In this document: in pieces, positions 22,234 to 34,050 of the stretch | Position numbering within the stretch: the stretch's first letter is position 1 | Layout of the letters: every line of letters begins with the position of its first letter | Assembly: GCA_019914945.1 (NCBI GenBank) | Contig: CM034099.1 | Coordinates: forward strand, 7,936,001-8,000,000 | Source: Typha latifolia | Taxonomy: Eukaryota; Streptophyta; Magnoliopsida; Poales; Typhaceae | DNA: 64,000 bases | Direction of reading: 5' to 3' | Made by a program: the position numbers and the translations under genes | Notes under the pieces: model-generated | Database searches by the model: none | The model's input: the letters and a program-made list of their open reading frames with translations, nothing else | Told to the model about the DNA's origin: nothing

Positions 22234-24590
22234 CTGCTGAAATTGTGTTAGGAGAATCAGAAATATAAGTGCAAGATGGTATCACATTTCCAAGCAGAAG
22301 CAACTATTGAACGTATTGAAGAACATCTATTAGTTCCATATTAAACGTTGTTTAGATCAGAATATTACCATTCTTCTATAAATAAGTAAAGCACATTAAC
22401 ACAACTTCATGTCCAAAGGACTGATTGAGAACAAGATGTCCAGAAACCGAGAACCATGATGAATGATTTAAACAATTCAAATTCCTGTGAACTATAAGAT
22501 GCCAGCAGAAAGGAAGATTTGAATGAATGCAAATAGGCATTTGCATCGCTAAGAGTTTATCTGTATACCAACAATGGACAGACAATTGTAAATCTATTAC
22601 AGTAATGGGTGATATAATACACATCATAAACAGTTGCATTACCTAGATTTACTTCTGCAAAATGGACAAGTTATCTGTTCTCATCAAGCAGTCACCACAC
22701 CAACAATGGAGCTGGGAGCCTTGAAATTAAGTTTGCAATATGCTAATATATTTGCAGCTTAAGGACTAAATATTACTTTCAATATATAGTAAACAGCCAT
22801 AAATAGAACTATCAAACATACGGCCACCTAAAGCATTATGCAACCTCGTTTAATTGAAATCAAGGGCCGTGTCAGAGCTTATGAGCCATACTCCCCTGGT
22901 CTATAAGTGGTCCCGGCCACTAATTCTTGTCAATTTTAGAAGTTTGTAAGTACACTAGATTTCTTATTTACTTCTCAGTATCTACTATCTAGGACCACAT
23001 GAGGATTAAATGATTCATCATAAAAACACAAGTTTCTGTAATTTTTATAATCCAGTCAGAAGGTTCTTGGGCTTCTTATATACTGAATCCAGTGCAGGTG
23101 CTGATGAGTGCATTCTTGTTTTAAAAGTCTCGCAACTGCAATCCAAGACCTTGCTGGTCGGATTAATTTGATGCAACACAAGCAAAACGTTTCTTGGATT
23201 CCGCTGCCAACCCGCTGTACGTTGGTATTAAACAACAAACAGGGGAGTCTGCATTTCAGTTCACTGAGATCTTTGGCCACTTACTAAAGCTGCAGCAACA
23301 AAGAATCGTAGCATGTATATCAACAGAAGATGTATTCAAGTATTCTGGAGGACAGATAGAGCATCAAAAACTATTCCGCAATTATATAAATTGTCATTTG
23401 TTAAACTTTTAACCCTCCCTCAGAGTTATATCTGCAACCCGTGCGATGAACTTCTATGATACACAGCTCATCGAGGAGTATAAGAAAATAGTAGTTCAAA
23501 GGGATCACTGAAGGGAGTACTCTTCCCAAAATTTTACCCTTCAGATGAAGATGGACATAGTGAAAAAGGAATATTTTTTTTTCTCAATTTTTAAATTCCT
23601 ATTCTGGGAGGTAAAAATAAAATTAAAAACACTGGGAATAAACCTGAGCATACCATGGACATATAGAAGAGCAAAGGAATGGTGGACAGAAATCGACATG
23701 GGATCATCATCATCAAGAAAAATAAAGATGGAAAAGATCAAATGGGTATTTAAAAAAAGATAGAGAGACAGACCCATTTAAGAAGTCATCACAATAAGAA
23801 GAAAGAGAAAACGAAAGGCCTTTATTTTGGCCGGCCATGTAGAGAAAGCTCACACATTTCCCCTGTTTCTTCTTCTTCTCATCTAAACGGAAGATCGCGA
23901 CTTTTGCACATTACCCCTCTTTCTCCTTCATATTTGCACAGAAGAAGCTGCGAGAAGAAGGAATAGACTAAAGAAGATGGAATAGAAGAAAGGAACGGAC
24001 GAATTCACCTCTCTCCTCCTCTTCTCCTCCTTCGATTTCTTGTTGTAATCCTTCCAATTCCTCTCGTCTTCTTCTCCGAAAAGCCTCTGTTCGTAGCTTA
24101 TACGGGATTCACATACGTGGAGGGTTCGTCTCATTATTATTAATTTTTTATCAAAGGGCCGAAAAAATACTCCCAACAACCCATTACAAGCACACTTTTG
24201 GGTCTCCTAAATTTTTACCATATAAAGTCATCCAATCTAAGCTCTACCCTAGCTCTAGATCATCATACGCTGCACTGAACTAATACGTCATTGAGCCATT
24301 GAATAGAACCAAATTGAGTCGCGAAACCAAAAGGCGACCAAGAACTAAATAATTTGTCCGCGATAAATTTGTTTAAGGTTAGCCCACCTCCGCACTACAA
24401 AGGGTTCGTCTCGAGAGCTTGAAGTCAATAAAAAGGAAAAATAAAAAATTGTCTATAGGTATTCACTATAAAGTTTAGTTATCGTCGTACTGCGACGACC
24501 TCCATTTCACCGTCATATGTTCATGTAGACTACGAGCTCCAAATTCCACCGTCATATTTTCATGTTTAATAACCTCTTAACTTTTACTAA
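22234..24590. other. Upstream flank of the ICR pseudogene; no other gene seen
   Basis: At about 23870-24100 the plus strand is pyrimidine-rich (CTCCTCCTC, TCTTCTTCT), like a leader or a promoter-proximal stretch, but no coding exon follows it. The rest is unremarkable AT-rich DNA. Confidence 0.4.
23249..23259 (-). other. Possible relic of ICR exon 1 (MQTP start)
   Basis: The minus strand reads ATG CAG ACT CCC, the usual four-codon start of ICR genes, about 1 kb upstream of the exon 2 relic. The next bases (CTGTTTG) do not match the expected KA codons before a donor. It may be chance. Confidence 0.25.
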
Positions 24591-24840
24591 CCAACTCTAG
24601 TATAGTCGTAATCATAGATTCGACTCTAACCCCAAATAATATTATGGATAAATTATTTAATATAGTTTAGTAGCTTGGCTCGATTTAATTAATAACTCGG
24701 TAATGTGATTAGCTTGGAGGAACAACTTGACATCATGACGGCTTAGAACAGATCTCGATAGAAGTCTAAGTGCTTCTGTATCTAAAAAGAGTTGTCTCTT
24801 TATCTAACCCATATATAATATTCAAGCTCATAAATAATAA
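24590..24840 (-). repeat. Dispersed repeat copy 2 (inverted partner of 6835-7205)
   Basis: The reverse complement matches 6835-7205 over most of its length, including the block around AATTTATCCATAATATT and the end ACTAGAGTTGGTTAG. It is diverged by substitutions and indels. Confidence 0.7.
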
Positions 24841-26215
24841 AAAAAATAACCTTAACACTTTATTTCACAAAAAATACAAAAATCAACTTATCGAATGGAA
24901 AAAGTTCGTTACTTTTAAGATCATCAAAATTTTATAATCTTCCATAAACAAAGATAAAAAAGATTTTCTTATGCGAGTAAACTAAAAAGTGTGATTTCAT
25001 TTTTAAAGTAGTTTCTACTTTGTACCCCCAAAAGGAATAATTATTCTATAGTGGTTTGCAACAAAAAAAAAAAAAAAGTGTTCAAATGATTAACTTTCTT
25101 ATTGATATCTTGAAGAGAGATATGTTTCTGTAACTTTCTATGGTAGACATTATGATCTATAATATTGTAAGCAAAAAATAATGAAAAGATGGTAACTTTG
25201 AGGATATTAAAAAGTCACAGGACTTCTTCAATGAATAAAATCTCGATAGGTACAACATGTCCATAGTCAAGCAAATTAAACTCTCTCTTCTTTTTTCTTC
25301 ACAAACTGTACATATAAATGCCTACTTGTGAATTAACTTATTGGGATCTTCACATCTTTATGTTTCATATAATTATATATAATTATAGAACAATGATCAG
25401 AATAAAATGCATTCTGTAACAGGGACTAAAAGAATCTTATCGTCCTCTGATCTTTAACCTTGTTTCCACTGCATGAAGATGTTTTGATATGTTGTGACAT
25501 TTACTAAGTTTTCTCTTGAGGTATCTATACTATTGGGAAAGTAGTTTGCCAAAAATCTCGGCTTTCAACAACAAAAATCCCCCTCGTCCCCTCCATGAAC
25601 CTCCTCCCTCTTTAATTGATGCAACAAAGCTGTCCTCCTTTTGACCAACATCCATTGGAATATATTGGTCAGGACTTTGTTGGAATTTTGTAATGAATTG
25701 AAAAAAGTACTGTTTATTAATTTTGTAATAAGAACTATATTTAATAGTTAGTCTATTAAATCAGAACTATCATAAAAGTCAATGGGCAATTAATTTTACA
25801 TGTCAGTTATTTTACTTGGCATGCATGCGTGGGTTAAATCTAGAGTTATTTTTTTGTGCCGATAGTCGTTTGAGTAGGAGTTGATTGTTGAACCCAAAGT
25901 GGTGTGTCCGCCTTCAAATTAAACAGTTAATCAGTTAGTTAAACTCAAAATAGTGCATCTGCATTTCTTTGTCATGTCTTGTTTAATCCTATTTAGATGA
26001 TATTTGATAATGTCTATAATATGTAAGTTTATTTTATTTTATTATTTTATTAAATTAAATTCTTTTTATTACCGCAAACACTTCACTACCGCTCAGAATG
26101 AACAACACTCTCCACCATTTGCCAGGAGAAAGTTTCTAAAAAAAAATAATCCATACAAGAAGAGAAACAATAAAATAAAAACCTTTCTGTATACATTAAT
26201 ATATACCATCTTGTC
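24841..26215. other. AT-rich intergenic DNA with no gene seen
   Basis: It includes an A-run at about 25064-25077. No feature could be supported. Confidence 0.5.
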
Positions 26216-26224
26216 CTAGAATTG

Positions 26225-26840
26225 AAGAACGCAACAAAGTAAGGGAATGGCGTCAAGGGCGTACGAAGAGCAATCCTGCGGGATCTTCTTGTAGGTATTC
26301 TCGATGACTTTGAATGCGACTCTCTAGATTAGCAGAGAAATATACGTATCACCAAGTTGTATGAAATATAAGCAAACATCATCAAGAAGAAAGAAAAAGA
26401 CAAAGAAGGGTGTATTAGAAATCAATTCCTGTGTGGATGTGGAGAAGAAGTTGAAGAACGTCAAGATGGCAGAGAGGATGCTGACCTTTAACCACTTGGC
26501 TGGAATCTCCGACAATATTTTCTCTAATGCTCGCAAGCACCGCAAAAGATGAGTGTTAAGAGATTCTTAGAATTGAATATGTTTTCAATTTTGACAATGT
26601 ATTAGAACAAGAGATTCTTATACGAGAGCGAAGTAACATGTTCGGATAGGGAACACATTGTAGCCAAAAAAAAAGGTGGGACCACCTGGCTTTGGCGTCG
26701 CAGAGCAACATGATTAGCCTGGCAATGAGGATGGCGACAGCGGGGTAATCGTTGGACGCAAGTTCGACAAGGACGGAGGGTTTGAGGTTGAGGAGGAGAG
26801 AGGCGAAGAAGGCGAGGCCATTGTCGTCTTTTATTTGTGC
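26225..26840 (-). pseudogene. Unrecognised coding-like relic, helical-repeat-like
   Basis: Three GC-richer blocks on the minus strand translate as plausible protein. At about 26829-26673 it reads DDNGLAFFASLLLNLKPS and VELASNDYPAVAILIARL, ending at a possible donor (AG|GTGGTC). At about 26545-26420 it reads LRCLRALEKILSEIPAKW and VSILSAILTFFNFF. At about 26327-26225 it reads RVAFKVIENTYKKIPQDC and ALDAIPLLC. The leucine-rich amphipathic pattern resembles ARM/HEAT repeats, but I do not recognise the family. Stops and AT-rich gaps between the blocks suggest a decayed multi-exon gene or a captured fragment. Confidence 0.35.
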
Positions 26841-26884
26841 AAATATCTAAAGATTTGTCTGCTTTGAGTTCAAAGAACTCTTGA

Positions 26885-27540
26885 ACCAGTTCAGGACTCC
26901 TAATCTAGTTCAGTAACCAAATATATATGTATATATATATATATCTAACTAAGTTCACTCTTCAAAAAGTCAAAACTAAAAAAGGAGAGCAACTAATTAA
27001 GTTCAGGCTTAGCCTCAAACCAAATAACACCTAAAATATTCATAGCCATTTAGGCCTTGTCTAATTTGAGGTTAAATCCTTAACTCATTAATTAGTCTTA
27101 TTTTTTAACCTTAAATTTTGGAAAGTAAACATGATTAGATATAAAAAAGATAAAAAGATATTTAGTTACTGAATCATCAGTTTAAGCACTTTTGAAAACA
27201 CTAGTGCATGAATATGAGAACAAAGATATATATGAATTATTTCAAGTTAGAATACAAGGGATTTGTATAGAATTATTTTGAGTGAAATAAAAAAGAATAG
27301 GAGATAGAAAGAGAAGCAGAATAAAAATAACATTTTCCTAATATTCTTATAATGTATAGTTAGCATTAAAAAAAATGAAGTAAAGTGTGGGTAAATTCTA
27401 AAAGAAAATAAAATGTCTGACATATTATGTTTTTTATGCAAATCACCCCAAGAATAATTGACAATTATATTTTTGTCTTATACTTCTATCTCTCTGCAGT
27501 CGGTGGATTCGTACCTAAATATTTAATTTGCAATCACTAT
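26885..27540. other. Intergenic DNA upstream of the transporter gene
   Basis: It is AT-rich with a (TA)n run at about 26924-26945. No gene is seen. Confidence 0.5.
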
Positions 27541-27559
27541 AACGTAAGAGGCAGAGCTA

Positions 27560-27569
27560 CTATATATAC
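27560..27569 (+). promoter_or_regulatory. Candidate TATA box of the nucleotide-sugar transporter
   Basis: CTATATATA lies 170 bases upstream of the ATG. It is followed by a pyrimidine-rich leader (CCTCCTCC, TTCCCTCATTTCC) and a CCCTAACCCTAG string at about 27680-27691. Position and context fit a core promoter. Confidence 0.5.
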
Positions 27570-27729
27570 TAATCACGACTCGAGATAACCCTCCTCCTTT
27601 TTCCCATCACCACCTTCCCTCATTTCCTCTTCCCGTCGAGTCCCTCATGGAACTCCACTCCCCTGATCCCTTCCCAAAGCCCTAACCCTAGTCCATCTCT
27701 ATCCGTAGCCAAAGTGCTCGCCGGAGAAG

Positions 27730-30700
27730 ATGACCGCCAAGGAAGGATCCTCGCCATCGCTGTGGGGCGGCCGGCTGTTCACGATCGGTCTGGTGGCGGC
27801 GTGGTACACCTCCAACATTGGCGTCCTCCTCCTCAACAAGTACTTGCTCTCCAACTACGGCTTCAAGTACCCCATCTTCCTCACCATGTGCCACATGATG
27901 GCTTGCTCCTTGCTCAGTTACATCGCCATCTCCTGGCTCCGGATCGTGCCGGTGCAGATCGTGCGATCGCGGCTCCAGCTCGCGAAGATAGCCACCCTCG
28001 GCCTCGTCTTCTGCGCTTCCGTCGTCAGCGGCAACGTCTCCCTCCGCTACCTCCCCGTTTCCTTCAACCAGGCGGTCGGGGCAACCACGCCCTTCTTCAC
28101 TGCAGTCTTCGCCTACTTCATGACGATTAAGCGCGAGGGATGGATCACGTACCTCACGCTCGTCCCCGTCGTTGCCGGCGTCATGATCGCCAGCGGGGTT
28201 AGTAGGTTTTGTCTCCTCTAATTTTATGTGCGTGGTAGAATCTTCTGGTTCTTAGTGATTTGAATGAATTTAGGAGGTATGTTAGTTTTAGAGAAATTAG
28301 AGTCTGAATTCTTGAATTTTCCGTGAATTGTAACATTTGTAGGCTAATTAGTTGGTTGTCTGATTTGCATATCCATTCCTATGATCTTCCTGTTTTCTTG
28401 TGATCCAAGTGCTCCTTACTAAAAAATTTGCTGCAAAGTTCTGTTTTTGGAAGGCTTGGAATAGATTTTTTTATTATATTTTGAACTCGGATTATCACCT
28501 CATGTTCTAGATCTAAATGCAGTTTCCTGTGTGAAACATTAAGAAGTTGGTCTGAGAGTGAATTTCTGCCATTCAACTAAAGTTGGACCCCATTTAATTG
28601 ATCGAGCTTTTAAAAACTGTTTGTCTTTATGTTGTTCTGACTTTTGTAAGCAAGACTATTGAACCCATTTGCCAACTCATTGTTGCCATCCTAAGAAGAG
28701 CTGCTATTTGTTGAAGCAAGTGTTAAGAGGGAATCTAGATCTAAGTTGTCATATTCCTGCAGAAAGTTCACCATTTACTTATTTTTTTTCCTAAAATGCT
28801 CTGGTAAGTTTCGTTGAATTCCGGTTTGTGCTGTGTCTGCTGTCGCAAATGTATGCTGATGTATTTTGCAAATAATAGTATAAAGTCAACTACTAATATC
28901 CTATGGTTCAACTTTGTAGGGAGAGCCGAGTTTTCACTTATTTGGTTTTCTCATGTGCATTGGGGCAACTGCAGCAAGGGCACTTAAGACGGTGTTGCAA
29001 GGGATTCTACTATCCTCTGAGGGGTAATGAATGACTTTTATACAAATATGCAGTTACCAGATTTAAGGCCATAATCCTTTATGTGGTGTATTATTTCAAA
29101 AGTATGCCCTATTTTTTCTTTATCTTTTTTGACCTTAGAAGCTTTTTTCAGTACAGAATTGGAATGTATTTTTCTGGTTTCTATATGTCTCTTGATTCTT
29201 GGATTGTCTATAGTTAAAATATTGTGCTCTTCTATTCAGGGAGAAGCTTAATTCTATGAATCTCCTCCTCTACATGGCTCCAATAGCAGTAGTTCTCTTA
29301 CTTCCTGCAACAATTCTTATGGAGGATAATGTGGTTGGCATCACAATATCACTTGCCAGAGAAGACCTCAAAATTATTTGGTACCTTCTCTTCAATTCTT
29401 GCTTGGCATATTTCGTGAATTTGACCAATTTCTTGGTTACCAAACATACTAGTGCATTGACTCTTCAGGTATGATTTGTTATATTCTCTTTCCTTTTACT
29501 ATGGTGCCTTAGCTTATTTCTTACTGTACAACGTGCTAGAAATATGAATTCCATGCTATTTTGAGAAACAGTAATTTTTCATTTAATTCCTCATATTAGT
29601 GTATATATAGCTTTTATGCCTTTGAGAACTAAGATTAAAGCTTTATTCATAATCAACACATCTTATAGTTCCAAGGTTTTGGAAAACCATAGGGAGGAGG
29701 TTAGCAAAGAAGTGGTCATATGGGCATGAAGAACTAAGATAAATATATAACATAAAGTTTCAATATATTTCATGCATAGATTTCCCAAAATAAACTGTGG
29801 CATCTGCAGAAGGTAAAGAAAAGGATCCACTAGCAGAACTTGTCGTTGGCGCTGTCACAAGGAAAATAGTAACAGTAGTCTTCTAGGCCGCTGTGGCCCT
29901 GCCACTACTCTTCCATGCAGTGGCAACAGATCCTGGTCTGTTGCTTATGCTTTTGTAGTTAGCTCAATATCCTTCGGAAGGATATTGAGCTAACTCCAGT
30001 TGGGAACAGAAATGGATGTCGACAATGGTGAGCCTCAATATTTCGGACTCTTAATAGAAGACATGCTGCTGCTATGATGGACTGATGCAAGAAAGAGTAG
30101 GGAGAAAGGACAGATTAAAATGTAAAAACTAAGAGCAGGAATAGCCCAGGGAAGGGGAATGGAGAAAGGAGCAGTAATTGTAAGTTAAGAGAAAAACAGA
30201 AAAAAAAAAAGAATTAGTAGACAAAGAAATTAGGCTCTGTTTTGTTGTTAATTGGCTAGCCTGAAGCTTTATATAAGGTTAGTCGGGTCAGATTGACTGG
30301 ATTGAATTAACTTATAGCTCTTTCTCGGGCTGAGACAATTATGTGGTTATTAACTATTGGGACAGTGCTGAAATTGTAAGAACATGGTTATTAATGTCCA
30401 ATTTGCGAGAAACAAATATTAGAAGAGAACTATTCGGTTGAAATGTACCTTATTGAATATCCTTGTGTAATACTGCTTTTTCAGAGCAAATATCATGTCA
30501 GAGATCAATAGTCATTTTATTCATCTAGAAGAATATTTACTTAACAATGCCAACCCCAGTTGTATAGTAAAGAAAGAAAAGAAATGGTGTATTATCAAAT
30601 AATTGAAAGGAAGGTTCTTGTCTTAATTCATACCTAAGTAATTATGACAGAAACAGAGAAGTGGGCACAAAAACAAGATTGGCCAATCGGTGAAGTGTGA

Positions 30701-31748
30701 GACTGACAAAATGCACGCGGGAAAAACTTGCAAATTTATCCCAAGTAGGATCTGTTCAAAAGGATTTTATTTTGCTTTTTAGCTGCCACTCTTCCTCAAA
30801 TAATGCTTATTGACTCCAGGTTTTCTTATATGCTGCTCAGTACACTTACTTCATGTAGATAACCCAAATAACATTACATTCCATTTAGCAGCACATAGCA
30901 TAGTCGGAGCATTTTTAGGCAGCCCTAATGACAATGTATAATTTATGCTGATTATTTATTTTGTAATTACGAACTCGCAATCATTTTATTTTGAGCATGT
31001 TCAAAGTAGAAATGATCTGTTCTCACTTCTATGGTGTTTATAGTTTACTTAAGTCTAACTCTATGCTCCTATTAGTGTGTTGCACTGTTTTTGGCTGATA
31101 GGATTCTGCCAACGACTGTAACAACAGTGCTAACAAATTAGAATATCATACGGAAGCAATTGCCTGCTATTTACTGTGATCAATTATAGAAAATTGACAA
31201 TTAGATAAAAGACTTCAGCCTTAAAACCTAGGGTCCCGCCTTAGGTATTATAACTCAGCCGCCTAAGTTACCGCTTAGCATTCTGTTTCATCTTGTAAAA
31301 CTATTGTACTTGTTGATGAATTATTGGATTCTAATGGCCAACTATAATTCTCACCAAGAATGCATTAATATATATTTTAGATTTGAGGTATTAAATTTAA
31401 CTTCTTCTAGTTATTATTTCTTTTACTTGTTTTTTTATAACCATCTTAGAATTCTGGGTGCCTGCATAGCCTAACTTTTAGACACTACGTGATCCATTGT
31501 CCGCTTGTCAACCGCCCACAGTCTTTTAAAATCCTGCATTCAGGATGACTCATCACCTTACATTGTTGCTCATATTCTTTTCCCTCCTTTTTGTCTTCCA
31601 GGTTCTTGGAAATGCAAAAGGTGCTGTCGCGGTGGTTATCTCAATTTTAATATTTAGGAATCCGGTATCCATGACAGGAATGCTAGGTTACACCCTCACA
31701 GTCATTGGCGTGATTCTTTACAGCGAAGCTAAGAAGCGCAGCGAATAA
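27730..31748 (+). CDS. Golgi UDP-sugar transporter, NST/TPT superfamily (UUAT-type clade)
   Basis: Four exons (27730-28197, 28920-29023, 29240-29468, 31602-31748) give a 315-residue protein with consistent GT-AG junctions. The sequence is hydrophobic throughout, with about ten membrane spans. It carries the hallmarks of the plant sugar-phosphate/nucleotide-sugar translocator-like clade: [20 protein letters not shown] near the start, [20 protein letters not shown], the join [68 protein letters not shown] and the C-terminal [10 protein letters not shown]. Members of this clade in Arabidopsis carry UDP-uronic acids or UDP-arabinose across the Golgi membrane in exchange for UMP. The exact substrate is not readable from sequence. 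There is no transit peptide, so a plastid triose-phosphate translocator is unlikely. Exon 1 is GC-rich while later exons are AT-rich. Confidence 0.93.
29957..29995. repeat. 39-bp perfect inverted repeat (19-bp arms, 1-base centre)
   Basis: Arms 29957-29975 and 29977-29995 are exact reverse complements (AGTTAGCTCAATATCCTTC and its complement) around a single G at 29976. It lies in intron 3 of the transporter gene. Confidence 0.97.
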
Positions 31749-33225
31749 GTAGATTCAGGAATTAGTGTGGATAGGAGTAAATGCTTTCTGCCTTCTCTAG
31801 CTGTTGTTGGCATAAGCTTCTAGTGGGAAATTTTGTGCTAGTGATTCGTGCCGTTCACCTGGAATGCACTTGATTCTTTCTTTTGATGGAACCTTGAGAC
31901 GAAAGAATACTCCGTAACAAATTTATACAAATGTGCAACTTTTATTCTGTCCATTTTGGGTTTCACGCAGTCATTCTGACCCACTAAGCTGGGAAGTCAG
32001 AACAAGAGTTTTCTCGAGAATAGTGAGCAAGGAAGGAGAAGGATGAGAGCTACAGACGGAGGAAGGAGAAGGATGAGGATCGCAGGGATCAATGAAAACT
32101 GTATCTTTTTTCAACGGTAAGTTATAATAGTTAACTATCAAAGATCACTGATACTTGAATGTATCTTTCTAATCATGAACTAGATCTTCTTCCTCATATA
32201 ATCGGAACTAGTTATTGGTAAGTTCGCTGCTAGGTATAGGTATAGCAATTGGGATGTCACAGGTTAGGTTTGTGTGCGGTTCAAGTTAGGTCAAGTCAAC
32301 TTCAAGTTAACTCATTCATTAAATATATTATTTATAATATAGTCAAAATATAGGGTGTAATTGATGCACGCTTATTTTGAGATCAGCTGTCTATAAAATT
32401 TTCAGTTTATTTTTACTAGATAGGAGGTTCAATATACATCTAAAACTTTTCAATAATTCAAAATTATACAACTCAAGTAGAATGACCTGAGGTAGAATAT
32501 TATTCTTCTTAGAGCATGGTTGCTGCCTTGTGTATGAAATAATTTTAGTAAATATGAGAATTAAAGCAAAGAAACAATTTCATTTTAATTTTTTGACATG
32601 CTCATGAGCATTCAAACTCATGACCTCCTGCCATGGCGTGTCTTCACTATTGTGTTGCAGTTATTGATATAGATCTTATATAGATCGTTCACAGATGAAT
32701 GACATAGGAAAAACATTGGACTAATAGATGCTTTCCAAAGTTGGCTCACTTTGCAATTTTAAAATTGGGAGGCTGCTATTCTGCATCCTAAAGAGCATAA
32801 GGTTTCCTAATAAGTGGTGTGGCTGGATTAAAGAGTGTATCTGTAAACGTATAGATAGAGAAATATGGTTGCTCACTGGGTGACTAACATAGAAATGAAT
32901 AAAGATTGGTCTTGAAAAAGTGGCCATAAAGATATGCCCTAATCACTATAAACAAATTTGTTATTTTTGACTGATTCTGAGCCGCCTTGGCCCGAATGTT
33001 ATATAAGCTTCTTATCTGCTCTTTTACACACAAAAAAAATGAAGATATGTAGAACTTGTACTACTAGATGTATCTAGTATATACTAAATTATGTGCACTC
33101 TATTATAACAAAATATACATCGACTATAAAAAATAATATACACTTAGTTTTATATACTAAGTAAAAAAAATTAAATACAGCTAATTGTATGCAGACAGTA
33201 TAAACTTTTCTAAGGTTTACCATCC
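31749..33225. other. 3' flank of the transporter with no gene seen
   Basis: The first 200-300 bases are probably the 3' UTR. At about 32020-32080 a short near-duplicate phrase (GGAAGGAGAAGGATGAG) occurs twice. Nothing else was recognised. Confidence 0.45.
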
Positions 33226-33370
33226 AGTAGGATGGTGTATCATCAACAAGCCATAATCGATGCCAATAGACCTCACATCCAACTGATAATGGCCTATTCG
33301 TGTCCCATGCACAGATGTCTATTGTTTGCAGCTCACCTAAGAGATTTTTTCTTGGGAAATCGATACCTGG
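33226..33370 (-). other. Isolated exon-like coding segment, family not recognised
   Basis: On the minus strand an acceptor-like TTATTTCCAG is followed by an open stretch reading IDFPRKNLLGELQTIDICAW and RPLSVGCEVYWHRLWLVDD, ending TPSYWM before a GTAAAC donor-like site. Its composition is protein-like and more balanced than its surroundings. I find no matching neighbour exons within several kb. It could be a captured or orphan exon of a decayed gene. Confidence 0.35.
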
Positions 33371-33539
33371 AAATAATAGTACCAGAATCAAAATAGTTTG
33401 TATCATATCCATTATAAGATTCCACAAACTATGAAACAAAAGAGTCCACCAAATTAGTTGATAACTTGTCAGATTATGACGTACTAATATAACATGACAA
33501 ACTCGAGATATGTTCCTACTTAATAGCAAATTATAGATT

Positions 33540-34018
33540 AAGATCCTTTAGGTAGTAGGCAAAATATGACATCCGTGTATTGTTCGATAAGGCTACAAGT
33601 AAATCAACAATATTAACTCATAAATCTCTCTTTCTGATAATTTTCAGATGATGATCAGTATGGTAAATAAACATTGTGCATTGGGATGTCTCTATCTCTA
33701 CTTAGGATTTGAATTCCTGCTTTGGTTATGGAACTAGTTGTTTCAGTGTTGCTTTACATTGAAAGGCACTGGTTGCCTTCTTATTATACATTGGTTCTTT
33801 TATCATTTGAGTTTGATTATAAATGTTAAGAGTTCCGTTTATCTCAAGTTTTATTGAGATACATTAGGTATTTTGAAGTCTCTCCAAAAGATTTTTGATA
33901 TTTTCATCAGATCTTAATAAGATAACAAAGGTAATCAGGGATCTTAGATAAACTACTTACCTGAGACTATCTTTTAATATTTGGACTCTGCCCCAAATTC
34001 AATCTCCTTTTGCACTAT

Positions 34019-34050
<32 letters not shown>

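Noticed and set aside
23928..24179. Minus-strand 83-codon frame with a hydrophobic end
   Set aside because: It is purine-rich low-complexity DNA antisense to a leader-like pyrimidine tract, with no motif.
27714..28130. 138-codon plus-strand frame overlapping transporter exon 1
   Set aside because: It is a shadow frame of the transporter exon, with Arg/His/Pro-rich composition and no family match.
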